NCBI GenBank assembly: GCA_007126465.1
Contig: SLBE01000109.1
Location: forward strand, 1-16,223
Source of the DNA: Syntrophomonadaceae bacterium
Lineage (GTDB): Bacteria; Bacillota; Dethiobacteria; DTU022
DNA: 16,223 nucleotides
Reading direction: 5' to 3'
Made by a program: the position numbers and the translations under genes. Shown here piece by piece: positions 1 to 6,735 of this stretch. The notes beneath the pieces were generated by a model, which was not told where the DNA came from, did no database searches, and saw nothing but the letters and a program-made list of their open reading frames with translations. Numbering within the stretch: position 1 is the stretch's first letter; every line of letters begins with the position of its first letter.

Positions 1-550
1 CCGCAATAATATCGTTCATGGCCCTGCTGCGCTCCCGGCCGCGTACATAGGGAACGATGCAGTATGAACAATAATTGTCGCACCCGTATATAACCGGAAG
101 CCAGGCCTTGAATCCGCCGCTGGGAGCAACAGGAAGCCCTTCCCGGTCTTGATAATTTTCTTCTATCGCAATAATAGTATCTTTCCTGCTGTCGGCCTCC
201 CTGATTAGCTCTGGCAAACGTGGCAAAGCATGTGTTCCGAATATAAGATCCAGGTAGGGAAAGCGGTTTTTTAAGTATTTAGCTGTATCTTCCTGCTGTG
301 ACATACACCCGCCGACTGCAATGGTTAAATCAGGCTTTTCAGTTTTAAGAGAGGCAAATTTGCCCAGCAGTGAAGCAACCTTATCTTCAGGTTTTTTCCG
401 GACTGCACAGGTATTAATTATGATCAAGTCTGCATCGTCCGGAGTTTGAGTGGCAAGGTAACCCATATTTTCAACCAGGGCGCAGATCACTTCTGAATCA
501 TGTTCATTCATCTGGCAGCCCAGGGTAATTAAGTGGTATTTTTTGGTCAT
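1..550 (-). CDS. miaB: tRNA-2-methylthio-N6-dimethylallyladenosine synthase, 5' part only
   Basis: Radical-SAM methylthiotransferase that modifies A37 of tRNAs reading UNN codons. The first 183 codons are in the window and the rest runs off the left edge. Translation begins MTKKYHLITLGCQMN. The three Cys of the auxiliary [4Fe-4S] cluster lie in LGCQMN, NTCAVR and GGCM, and the radical-SAM motif reads YGCDNYCSYCIVPY followed by VRGRERSR, which favours MiaB over RimO or MtaB. The ATG at 550 has GGGAG about nine bases upstream and lies 16 bases after the hydrolase stop. A housekeeping gene placed at the end of a sensing operon is probably cotranscribed read-through. Confidence 0.93.
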   Translation of the reverse strand, partial: MTKKYHLITLGCQMNEHDSEVICALVENMGYLATQTPDDADLIIINTCAVRKKPEDKVASLLGKFASLKTEKPDLTIAVGGCMSQQEDTAKYLKNRFPYLDLIFGTHALPRLPELIREADSRKDTIIAIEENYQDREGLPVAPSGGFKAWLPVIYGCDNYCSYCIVPYVRGRERSRAMNDIIA

Positions 551-566
551 TGCGGATAACTCCCGT

Positions 567-1340
567 TTATTTTGATGTAAGCTGCATAAGCCAGGCGAAA
601 AAACTGTCCCAGACCTGATCGATATGATCTGAAAAACGGTGGTCGGCGCCGTCAATCAATGCCAGCTGCTTCGGTTCCGGGGCTGCTTCATATAGCAGGC
701 GTGCATCCTCCACCGGGACTGATTCGTCGGCAGATCCATGAATAATCAGCAGACCCCGCAGGTCAAGGCTTGCTGCGGCCTTTAACAAGTTGTACTGTTT
801 CAGGTCATAAAAAAATTTATTTTTCAGGTAAATTGTTCCTTCATCACCATGTATAGCTGATAGCTGATCAGGGGGGCCGGATATTTCTTGACCGGCAAAT
901 TTATTGAAGAGCTCTTCAAGCCTGGCTACTGCAGCCCAGGTGCAAACTGCTTTAATGTCACTATCCCGGGATGCATATTCTACAACTGTGCTCCCTCCGA
1001 AACTGCGACCGTTTAGGATAATGTTACTGTAATCCCTTTGCCGGCACCAGGTTACAACAGACTCCAGGTCATCTGCGTGGCCGGTCAGGGATATATCTTC
1101 GAATCTGCCTTCGCTATTACCGCAGCCGGCAAAATCAAACAAAACTGTGCTGAGCCCTTTTCCGGCCAGGGCTTCTCCCATTTCGAGAGCCCTTCCCCCA
1201 CCCTCTTTGGAGCCGGTAAAACCATGGCACACTACTACAACTGTATTCCCGGGGGGTTCGATAGTTAGAGTAGATAGCTGCAGGCCAGCTTTATTTTTAA
1301 TAAACAATTCATTCCAGTTTCCAGTATTGATAAATATCAC
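567..1340 (-). CDS. Alpha/beta hydrolase (serine esterase/peptidase-like)
   Basis: 257-residue cytoplasmic alpha/beta-hydrolase. The oxyanion-loop motif HGFTGSKEGGG is at 39-49, the nucleophile elbow GRSFGG places Ser at 113, the acid is likely D205 in HGSADESVP, and the catalytic His is H234 in GADHRF. A lid region of about 140-185 separates core strands. It resembles acylglycerol-lipase or dienelactone-hydrolase-like enzymes of anaerobes, but substrate cannot be told. Its ATG overlaps the cyclase stop (ATGA), and its stop is 16 bases before miaB, so it is part of the same transcript. No signal peptide. Confidence 0.88.
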   Translation of the reverse strand: MIFINTGNWNELFIKNKAGLQLSTLTIEPPGNTVVVVCHGFTGSKEGGGRALEMGEALAGKGLSTVLFDFAGCGNSEGRFEDISLTGHADDLESVVTWCRQRDYSNIILNGRSFGGSTVVEYASRDSDIKAVCTWAAVARLEELFNKFAGQEISGPPDQLSAIHGDEGTIYLKNKFFYDLKQYNLLKAAASLDLRGLLIIHGSADESVPVEDARLLYEAAPEPKQLALIDGADHRFSDHIDQVWDSFFAWLMQLTSK

Positions 1341-2290
1341 TCACCCTGGCCGGCACGGCAAACCCGGTTTCTACCTGCTTTTTTTGCCTGGTATAAAGCT
1401 TGATCTGCTCTGCCGATTAATTGCTCTATAGTTTCGTTATTTTCAAAGGCTGCTACTCCGAAACTGGCAGTTGCTTTAATCTTTTGTTCACCGAATTCCA
1501 TAATTTCCATGCTGTTTCTCATTCTTTCAGCCTGAACATAACCCTGCTCAAGATCGGCATGAACAAGGAGAACTATAAATTCTTCACCACCGTAACGGGC
1601 GGCTAAGTCTTCTGCTCTGCTATTCTCCTGCAGAAGGCTGGCAAAGGCAATTAAAACCTGGTCGCCAACCTGGTGGCCATAGTGATCATTGATATTCTTA
1701 AAGTGGTCCAGGTCGGCCATTACCAGGGACAGGGGTAAGCTACGCCTGTAGGCATAAGCGTGCATTTTCCGAAAGTAATCCATAAAGTGTTGACGGTTAG
1801 ATATCTGTGTAAGCGAATCAATTTTCAGCAGTTTGTTTATGGTTGCATTGGCTTTTTCCAGGGTAATATTCTTTTTGTTAAGCTCTCTTGTAATGTTAGC
1901 CATTTGATTGTTGAGCTTGGAAATTTCCTGAATTATTGTATCATCGGATATTTTAGTCCTCTCGCAAAATAGAAGGTATTTATCTCCTGATCCAACCAGG
2001 TGTCCGGCCATGTTAATGCCAGGTTGATTGTTATATTGAATTGTAAAGTGAACCTGCGGCTGATCATTTTCTATTGCACTTTTCAGAACCGCCACATCTT
2101 CCGGTAAAATTAAATTCCACAAACTCATCCCACTGATATTCAGGTTCGCGCCAAGTGTGTCTGAGAAAACCTGGTTGTAATCCTGGATGTTTAGATCCCG
2201 ATCTATCTTGACGATGCTAACTGAACCTGACTGATTCAAATAGTCTAAAATTATTTGGTAGTTTTCTTCAAAGAAAGACTGATCAAGCAT
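1337..2290 (-). CDS. PAS-coiled coil-GGDEF diguanylate cyclase
   Basis: Predicted to make c-di-GMP from two GTP. The frame is open upstream to an ATG at 2350, but the start is placed at ATG 2290, preceded by GGTGGGACA and overlapping the B12-protein stop by eight bases; the extra 20 residues would lie wholly within that gene. Counting from 2290 (317 residues): PAS-like domain about 15-112, a polar helical or coiled-coil segment about 118-157, then GGDEF about 158-312 with SLTQISNR (159-166), DHFKNINDHYGH (195-206), active site GGEEF (234-238) and an intact inhibitory-site motif RAED (225-228) exactly five residues before it. No membrane segment or signal peptide. It should be an active, product-inhibited cyclase, probably controlled by the B12 sensor, its PAS domain or both. 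The next gene overlaps by four bases (ATGA). Confidence 0.92.
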   Translation of the reverse strand: MLDQSFFEENYQIILDYLNQSGSVSIVKIDRDLNIQDYNQVFSDTLGANLNISGMSLWNLILPEDVAVLKSAIENDQPQVHFTIQYNNQPGINMAGHLVGSGDKYLLFCERTKISDDTIIQEISKLNNQMANITRELNKKNITLEKANATINKLLKIDSLTQISNRQHFMDYFRKMHAYAYRRSLPLSLVMADLDHFKNINDHYGHQVGDQVLIAFASLLQENSRAEDLAARYGGEEFIVLLVHADLEQGYVQAERMRNSMEIMEFGEQKIKATASFGVAAFENNETIEQLIGRADQALYQAKKAGRNRVCRAGQGE

Positions 2291-3407
2291 TGTCCCACCA
2301 CTCGGCGGCAAGCTTAACAGCATCACTGGCAGAATCGCCACAGCCGTCAAGGTCCATTAATTTTCTTAACTGCGGGTTCGTGGCTAATGAGTACCCGCCT
2401 AGCATTATTTTTGTGTTTCTTAACGCCTTCTCAGCCCTGATTTGACGGATCAAGCTATCTGCTCGATCGATATTAAAAGGCATCCCGATGGATATAGCTA
2501 TAAAAAAAGGTTTTCTTTCAACAGCCATACTGACCAGGTCGGGAGCAGGCACATTAGCACCGGTGTAGTCAATGTTCCAGCCGTCAATTTCCAAAAGGTC
2601 GGCAACCATGCGTGGCCCGATTTCATGGAATTCGTTCGGGGCAGCTGATACGATCGCTTTACCTTTATTTTGCTCTAAAACTGCAAAACGGGGATAAAGT
2701 GAAGACATTACCCTGGTAACGATTGCCGATGCCAGGTGTTCCTGGGCAACAGAAATATAGCCTTTTTCCCATTGTAGACCAACATCATAGAGTGCAGGCT
2801 GAATCACGTGCAGGTAAAAATTAGTCAGGTCTGAAACAGATTGAATGTTATCGGAAGAGATCTTTAATGTTTTATTAGTGTTACCCTCAAGCATGGCGGA
2901 AAAAAATTCGGTCTTTAATTTGCCCCATTCTGAGTCAATAAAATGAGGAGGTTCGGTTATTTCCTGTGCTCCTGTGATTAAAAGTTCATGGTTGTCAATA
3001 ATCCAGTTATAAATTGATATAATCGGCTTTGATTTTTCAGCATCAAGATTCTTGTTAACAGCGTAGATCCAGGCTTTCATGGCTTCAGGGAAATAATTAT
3101 AAGAAAATCCCCTTGCCTGATAGGTCCGGTAAGCCCAGAGAATGATCTTTAATAGCAGTCGTGAATCATTAATTTTAAAAATGTTGCTCATGAAAGCTGC
3201 GTGGTTAGCATGGTTATCATACATCAGGGAAAAGGGATTCTGCCCAATCAAAGTCTTAATCTCTGGATTCCCGGTCATCGAAGCATTTACATCTTCAACA
3301 ATTTTTTCCTGCGTTTCCCAGTATTCCTGGGCAGAACTGAACGGAACAGGAAGTGATTTATCCAGGCTTATTAACAGCTGGTCAAATGTTTTACTGTCAT
3401 TTGCCAC
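2283..3407 (-). CDS. CarH-like cobalamin-binding sensor protein without DNA-binding domain
   Basis: 374-residue protein. Residues 1 to about 160 are mostly helical with no recognised domain. Residues about 160-245 form a B12-cap helical bundle with W213-x9-E223-H224, the exact spacing of the W-x9-EH motif of CarH/LitR photoreceptors. Residues 248-374 are a B12-binding Rossmann domain with E259-x-H261-xx-G264, the lower-ligand motif, and LGG (336-338). Unlike CarH there is no MerR-type helix-turn-helix, and unlike methionine synthase or methyltransferase corrinoid proteins it carries the Trp motif. It therefore looks like a sensor that signals through protein contact, possibly responding to adenosylcobalamin and light or to corrinoid redox state. 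GTG start at 3407 with GGAGG nine bases upstream. The next gene, a diguanylate cyclase, overlaps its end by eight bases, making it the likely output partner. Cobalamin binding is well supported; the light response is not shown. Confidence 0.85.
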   Translation of the reverse strand: MANDSKTFDQLLISLDKSLPVPFSSAQEYWETQEKIVEDVNASMTGNPEIKTLIGQNPFSLMYDNHANHAAFMSNIFKINDSRLLLKIILWAYRTYQARGFSYNYFPEAMKAWIYAVNKNLDAEKSKPIISIYNWIIDNHELLITGAQEITEPPHFIDSEWGKLKTEFFSAMLEGNTNKTLKISSDNIQSVSDLTNFYLHVIQPALYDVGLQWEKGYISVAQEHLASAIVTRVMSSLYPRFAVLEQNKGKAIVSAAPNEFHEIGPRMVADLLEIDGWNIDYTGANVPAPDLVSMAVERKPFFIAISIGMPFNIDRADSLIRQIRAEKALRNTKIMLGGYSLATNPQLRKLMDLDGCGDSASDAVKLAAEWWDNA

Positions 3408-3409
3408 CT

Positions 3410-3637
3410 TTAGCTGCCTCCTGCTTTTGTCTTATCCTCATCTTTTTGGACCTGTATGGCAAAATCGGGACACATGTATTCGCAAAGTTTGCATCCTGTG
3501 CATTCATCCTTATCAATCAGTTCCGGGCTGCCGTCTTCCCCGGCTTTTAGATTGTTTTTTGGACAAAATTCGAAACAGATCCCACAATCCTTGCAGCGTT
3601 CATTGTAAACTTTAAGACTAAATTTTGCTTTACCCAT
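3410..3637 (-). CDS. 2[4Fe-4S] ferredoxin, KorD-like
   Basis: Small 75-residue dicluster ferredoxin with C15/18/21/25 and C46/49/52/56. The opening VYNERCKDCGICFEFCPK resembles the delta (KorD/PorD) subunit of 2-oxoacid:ferredoxin oxidoreductases. The alpha, beta and gamma subunits do not follow, so here it is probably a free electron carrier for its neighbours. ATG start with AAAGGAT upstream. The stop is two bases before the B12-binding protein start, and GGAGG for that gene lies inside the end of this one, so the two are translationally linked. It is highly charged and cytoplasmic. Confidence 0.9.
   Translation of the reverse strand: MGKAKFSLKVYNERCKDCGICFEFCPKNNLKAGEDGSPELIDKDECTGCKLCEYMCPDFAIQVQKDEDKTKAGGS
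3417..3421 (-). promoter_or_regulatory. Ribosome binding site deciding the B12-protein GTG start
   Basis: GGAGG on the minus strand, nine bases before the GTG at 3407 and inside the last codons of the ferredoxin gene. It supports GTG as start, two bases after the ferredoxin stop. Confidence 0.6.
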
Positions 3638-3664
3638 ATTATCTATCCTTTCTGTTTGCTGCTT

Positions 3665-4789
3665 CTATTTTAGTATAATTGCTCCTTCAGGGCAAAACTC
3701 TCTGCAGCAGTAGCAGCGAATGCAGGAACTGAGTTCTATGTCCGGTATAGGTTGTCCTGCTATTATTATCTGGGCAGGACAATCCTTAACACATTTACCG
3801 CAATTTATGCATTTGTTTTCATCAATCTCAGGATAAGGTCTTCTATTTCGAGCCCAACCCCTGAACCGGGCCAGCGGGAAATTTGCGACCAGGCGCCCAA
3901 TATTACCACCTGCTGCCAGCCCCTTGTTGAAATTCTTTATCTTGCTTTCGTTGAGACTTAACCCTTTAATTGTTATTTCTTTTAAGTCGGTTCCCGTTAA
4001 ACCTTTTTCTTTTGCAGCAGTCAATGTAGGAACTTCCTCTGTGTAAAAGCCAGTAATTTCGGCAGCGATACGATCAACTGCAATTGCATTGGGACTGGCC
4101 AAAAGGAGCCCTGTATGCCTGGGGTTGCCGCTGCGCGGACCTACACCTTCCATTGAAACGACAGCATCAATTATAGAGAGTCCAGGCTTTACTGCCAGGT
4201 AAACATCCAACACCAGCCTGGAAAAACTTTTCGGTAAAGGATGTTCCACATGCAGGAGAGCCTTTTTCCTGCCGACAATGCAGCCGTAAGTGTTTTTAAC
4301 TGCTGCTGTTAGCCCGGTTAGCGGATGAGTTTTTAGCTTGGCAACATTAATTATCAGGTCCATCTGATCCAGGGTAGATGCTAATTTAAAATTTCCATGA
4401 TCACTATTAATATAATAATCTTTATTTGTATTGTGGTCAAACCTGATTAGTGTTGATTTTGTTTCCCCGGCAACTTCCTGCATCCCGGTTTTTTGATAGA
4501 CCAGGTCAGGATCATCAGTTCCCGGACTATCGGCAATATAAACTATTCCCTTTGCTTCCCGGACCATCATAGCCAGGGCCTTAATTACTATAGGATGGGT
4601 TGTAACAGCTTCTTCCGGCCTGGCCGCGGCTAATAGATTCGGCTTGAGTAAAACTTTCTGCCCCGGCTTAACAAAATAGCCGATCCCGTTCCAGGGTTTA
4701 AAAAGCTCTTTTAAGCTTTCTGTCACAGTTTGAAGGTGATAACTATTGCACCTGTTTATTGAAACTGTGTTAGCCAGGTTTTTATCCAA
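3665..4789 (-). CDS. DUF362 protein with C-terminal 2[4Fe-4S] ferredoxin domain
   Basis: The 374-residue protein has a DUF362 domain (about 1-315) and a C-terminal pair of [4Fe-4S] motifs: C327/330/333/337 and C356/359/362/366 (an extra C361 is adjacent). Family segments seen are LLKPNLLAAARPEEAVTTHP (47-66), IADSPGT (85-91), INVAKLKTHPLTGLTAAVKN (147-166), and SMEGVGPRSGNP (212-223). The biochemical role of DUF362 is not firmly known; many anaerobe members carry ferredoxin domains and are assumed to take part in electron transfer. No signal peptide or membrane segment is seen. The start is TTG with a strong ribosome binding site. It leads a tightly packed set (ferredoxin 27 bases downstream, then the B12 protein and cyclase), which suggests a shared redox or sensing function, but this is inference. 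Confidence 0.88.
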   Translation of the reverse strand: MDKNLANTVSINRCNSYHLQTVTESLKELFKPWNGIGYFVKPGQKVLLKPNLLAAARPEEAVTTHPIVIKALAMMVREAKGIVYIADSPGTDDPDLVYQKTGMQEVAGETKSTLIRFDHNTNKDYYINSDHGNFKLASTLDQMDLIINVAKLKTHPLTGLTAAVKNTYGCIVGRKKALLHVEHPLPKSFSRLVLDVYLAVKPGLSIIDAVVSMEGVGPRSGNPRHTGLLLASPNAIAVDRIAAEITGFYTEEVPTLTAAKEKGLTGTDLKEITIKGLSLNESKIKNFNKGLAAGGNIGRLVANFPLARFRGWARNRRPYPEIDENKCINCGKCVKDCPAQIIIAGQPIPDIELSSCIRCYCCREFCPEGAIILK

Positions 4790-4918
4790 CTCTAAACTCC
4801 TCTGTTTTTACGCATAATTATTATAATTATTGCAATTATCCAGCCTGGTTAAGAAAACTGCCCTCGCTGCTCGTTTAGGCTGGAACTGCACCGGCTCAGC
4901 TTCAGGCTTTGCTAAAAC
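4790..4918 (-). promoter_or_regulatory. Intergenic leader of the DUF362 gene with AT-rich possible promoter
   Basis: Non-coding stretch between the dedA hairpins and the DUF362 gene. It contains a very AT-rich segment (4813-4839) with TATAAT on the minus strand at 4820-4825, about 30 bases before the TTG start; no convincing -35 box is found 16-18 bases upstream. CCAGCCT/AGGCTGG arms at 4840-4846 and 4877-4883 form a weak dyad with a 30-base spacer. No riboswitch or small ORF was recognised. Confidence 0.3.
4797..4803 (-). promoter_or_regulatory. Ribosome binding site deciding the DUF362 TTG start
   Basis: AGAGGAG on the minus strand, seven bases before the TTG at 4789. No in-frame ATG lies close by upstream, so this supports TTG as the real start. 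Confidence 0.7.
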
Positions 4919-4969
4919 GGCATTTTAATGCCTGCACTTTATGCTAGCTTAAGTATTTCTTAAGCTAGC
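4919..4969 (-). terminator. Tandem hairpins after dedA, probable terminator region
   Basis: Thirty-four bases after the dedA stop is a perfect 11-base inverted repeat, GCTAGCTTAAG (4943-4953) and CTTAAGCTAGC (4959-4969), with a 5-base loop but no T-run on either side. Ten bases further on the minus strand a small hairpin GGCAT-TAAA-ATGCC (4919-4932) is followed by GTTTTA. Together they could end the proC-dedA transcript. The lack of a long T-run makes efficient intrinsic termination uncertain; the strong stem may instead protect the mRNA 3' end. Confidence 0.45.
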
Positions 4970-5003
4970 GGAACAACACATAGTTCTATAGGATGAGCGG
5001 TCA

Positions 5004-5771
5004 CTAATTTTTTTTAAACTTGTTAAGCACTTTGCGAAAAATAAGGTTAAAGTCAGGCAGCTGACCGGCACGTTTCTTGATAATTATGATATAAACTGCT
5101 GCTGCAATGGCAAGGATTACAATAATTAATAGCCATGGCGAGATGGTTAGGACAGTCCTCAGGATGCCCATGGTAGCGCTCATAGTTCCGGTCAGGGCAA
5201 TGCTGGCAGCGATATAGGCAAAACTAAAAAGTGCACCGCCAAGGAATGTGTAGATAATAAAAATAAAAAAATTCATGTGCATGGCTCCGGCTGGAAAGGA
5301 ACCAAAAGTGCGGGAAAAGCCCCAGAGCTGGGCCATAAAGATGGAAAAGTTGCCATATCTATCCCAGAGACGCATAAACTTTGACTTCTTTGTAACCCTG
5401 GTAATTTTTTTGTGATCGGGAAAGTAATGGAAGATTCCTGACCTGACAGCTGTTCCGGCCATACTGCCCAGCAGGCCAAGCAGGTAGCTTACAATAGAAC
5501 CAAGGGTAATGCCAAGGGTAGATGCAAGCAGGAGCGACCAAAAAGAAACAGAGCCTCTTAAAATTAATGTTCCTGCTGTCAGCAGGACAATTATTGAAGC
5601 AAACGGTACTCCCGCGCTTTCAGCAAACATAGCTGCAGCAATCCCGGTTATGCCATAACGGGCAATTAAGGTTTCGAGCAGTTCAAAAACCGGCTCTAAA
5701 GGCTCGATCTGCTCTATCTGTTCAAGGCGATCCATCTGCTCTCTATATTCAAGTGGCTGCGAACTTTCCAA
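5004..5771 (-). CDS. DedA/VTT-family membrane protein, TTG start
   Basis: Integral membrane protein of the DedA (VTT, SNARE-associated) family, whose members act in membrane homeostasis and, for some, undecaprenyl-phosphate or lipid flipping. The 255 residues hold hydrophobic stretches near 38-72, 76-106, 165-192 and 206-230. The re-entrant motif region reads AQLWGFSRTFGSFPAGA, matching the family's R-x-x-x-x-x-PAG pattern. A short acidic N-terminal segment with repeated LEQIEQIEPLEP precedes the first hydrophobic stretch. The start is TTG at 5771, chosen because GGAGGAG lies six bases upstream; the next Met is residue 13. It follows the ROK kinase by three bases and is the last gene of the proC unit. 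Physiological substrate unknown. Confidence 0.88.
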   Translation of the reverse strand: MESSQPLEYREQMDRLEQIEQIEPLEPVFELLETLIARYGITGIAAAMFAESAGVPFASIIVLLTAGTLILRGSVSFWSLLLASTLGITLGSIVSYLLGLLGSMAGTAVRSGIFHYFPDHKKITRVTKKSKFMRLWDRYGNFSIFMAQLWGFSRTFGSFPAGAMHMNFFIFIIYTFLGGALFSFAYIAASIALTGTMSATMGILRTVLTISPWLLIIVILAIAAAVYIIIIKKRAGQLPDFNLIFRKVLNKFKKN

Positions 5772-5774
5772 GTT

Positions 5775-6728
5775 TTACTCCTCCAACCGACCGGTTAATA
5801 TAACATACATACCCCATAAGCCGGCATCAGGTTCCAGCTGGGCTGGAACAATCTCAAGCGGGGTTATTTCCACAGAAGGTCTGATTGCTTCTTTTTTTAT
5901 AACCTCTGCAATTCCGTTAACATAATTATTCCTGTTTCCTGCTACCCCGCCTCCGATGACAATGCAGGAAGGATTAAAAAGGTTAACCAGGTTGGCCAGG
6001 CCCATGCCGGTAATTTCCATGGTCTGGTCAACAATATTTTTTGCCAGTGTATTTCCTTTATCTGCTTCTTCAAAAACCCATCTTGCATCAAGCCTGGCCG
6101 GACTAACTTTATCTTCCGGCCAGATTGTTTTTGCGCTTAATTCGATTCCAGTTCCGGAAGCCCACCTTTCAAGGCAGTCATGTCCGCCGCAATTGCAGGT
6201 CCTGCCTTTGCCAAAGGGTTTAATATGGCCTATTTCACCTGCAAAACCGCTGTGACCTCGGTATAACCTGCCATCCAGGAAAAGGCCACCGCCAATACCT
6301 GTGCTGATAGTAACATATATAGCATTATTATGGCCCCTGGCAGCACCGTAAAAAACTTCACCGACCACTGCAGCGTTAGCATCATTTTCAATAAAAACAG
6401 GGCAGTTAAGCTGCTCTGACATAATTTGCACAAAAGGTACCGTTTCATTCCAATGCAGGTTTGGTGACTGATAGACCAATCCTTTCTGTTGATCCAAAAA
6501 GCCGGCAATACAGACACCAATTGCTTTTGGTTTTTTTTCCGGTCTGTAACCGTTTTTCATATTAGCTTCTGTTAAAAGTTCACTGATTACCCCGATAATT
6601 GCATCCGGTTCTTCCGGCTTCGGAGTAGCCCGCTTTTCACGGAACAAAATATTTCCTGCATCATCCATAAGAAGCAGCAGTATTTTTGTTCCGCCAATAT
6701 CAACTACGCAGTATAGATCTTCTTTCAT
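5775..6728 (-). CDS. ROK-family sugar kinase (glucokinase-like)
   Basis: ATP-dependent cytoplasmic sugar kinase, probably acting on glucose or an amino sugar. The 317-residue length is typical. Phosphate-binding DIGGTK is at 10-15, the catalytic base lies in ENDANAA (D116), STGIGGG is at 142-148, and the ROK zinc site is built from H168 (GEIGHIKPFG) and CNCGGHDC (C178, C180, C185). There is no N-terminal helix-turn-helix, so this is a kinase and not a ROK repressor. The ATG starts seven bases after the nifV-like stop, with AGGAGT upstream in the end of that gene. Exact sugar cannot be read from the sequence. Confidence 0.9.
   Translation of the reverse strand: MKEDLYCVVDIGGTKILLLLMDDAGNILFREKRATPKPEEPDAIIGVISELLTEANMKNGYRPEKKPKAIGVCIAGFLDQQKGLVYQSPNLHWNETVPFVQIMSEQLNCPVFIENDANAAVVGEVFYGAARGHNNAIYVTISTGIGGGLFLDGRLYRGHSGFAGEIGHIKPFGKGRTCNCGGHDCLERWASGTGIELSAKTIWPEDKVSPARLDARWVFEEADKGNTLAKNIVDQTMEITGMGLANLVNLFNPSCIVIGGGVAGNRNNYVNGIAEVIKKEAIRPSVEITPLEIVPAQLEPDAGLWGMYVILTGRLEE
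5778..5784 (-). promoter_or_regulatory. Ribosome binding site deciding the dedA TTG start
   Basis: GGAGGAG on the minus strand, six bases before the TTG at 5771 and overlapping the end of the ROK kinase gene. It supports the non-ATG start over the internal Met 36 bases later. Confidence 0.75.
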
Positions 6729-6735
6729 TCAAGTG

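Noticed and set aside
2291..2350. Longer start for the GGDEF protein at ATG 2350
   Set aside because: The extra 20 residues lie wholly within the B12-protein gene, are not PAS-like, and the ATG at 2290 has a better ribosome binding position.
3142..3615. 157-codon open frame on the plus strand
   Set aside because: Antisense to the ferredoxin and B12-protein genes, both of which have clear family motifs on the other strand.
3410..3637. Ferredoxin as part of a 2-oxoacid:ferredoxin oxidoreductase operon
   Set aside because: Sequence is KorD-like, but no alpha, beta or gamma subunit follows in the window.
4813..4839. AT-rich run as a strong sigma-A promoter or origin element
   Set aside because: TATAAT is present but no -35 box at 16-18 bases and no iterated DnaA-box-like repeats; kept only as a weak promoter candidate.
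5775..6728. ROK transcriptional repressor
   Set aside because: No N-terminal helix-turn-helix; the protein begins directly with the ATP-binding DIGGTK motif.
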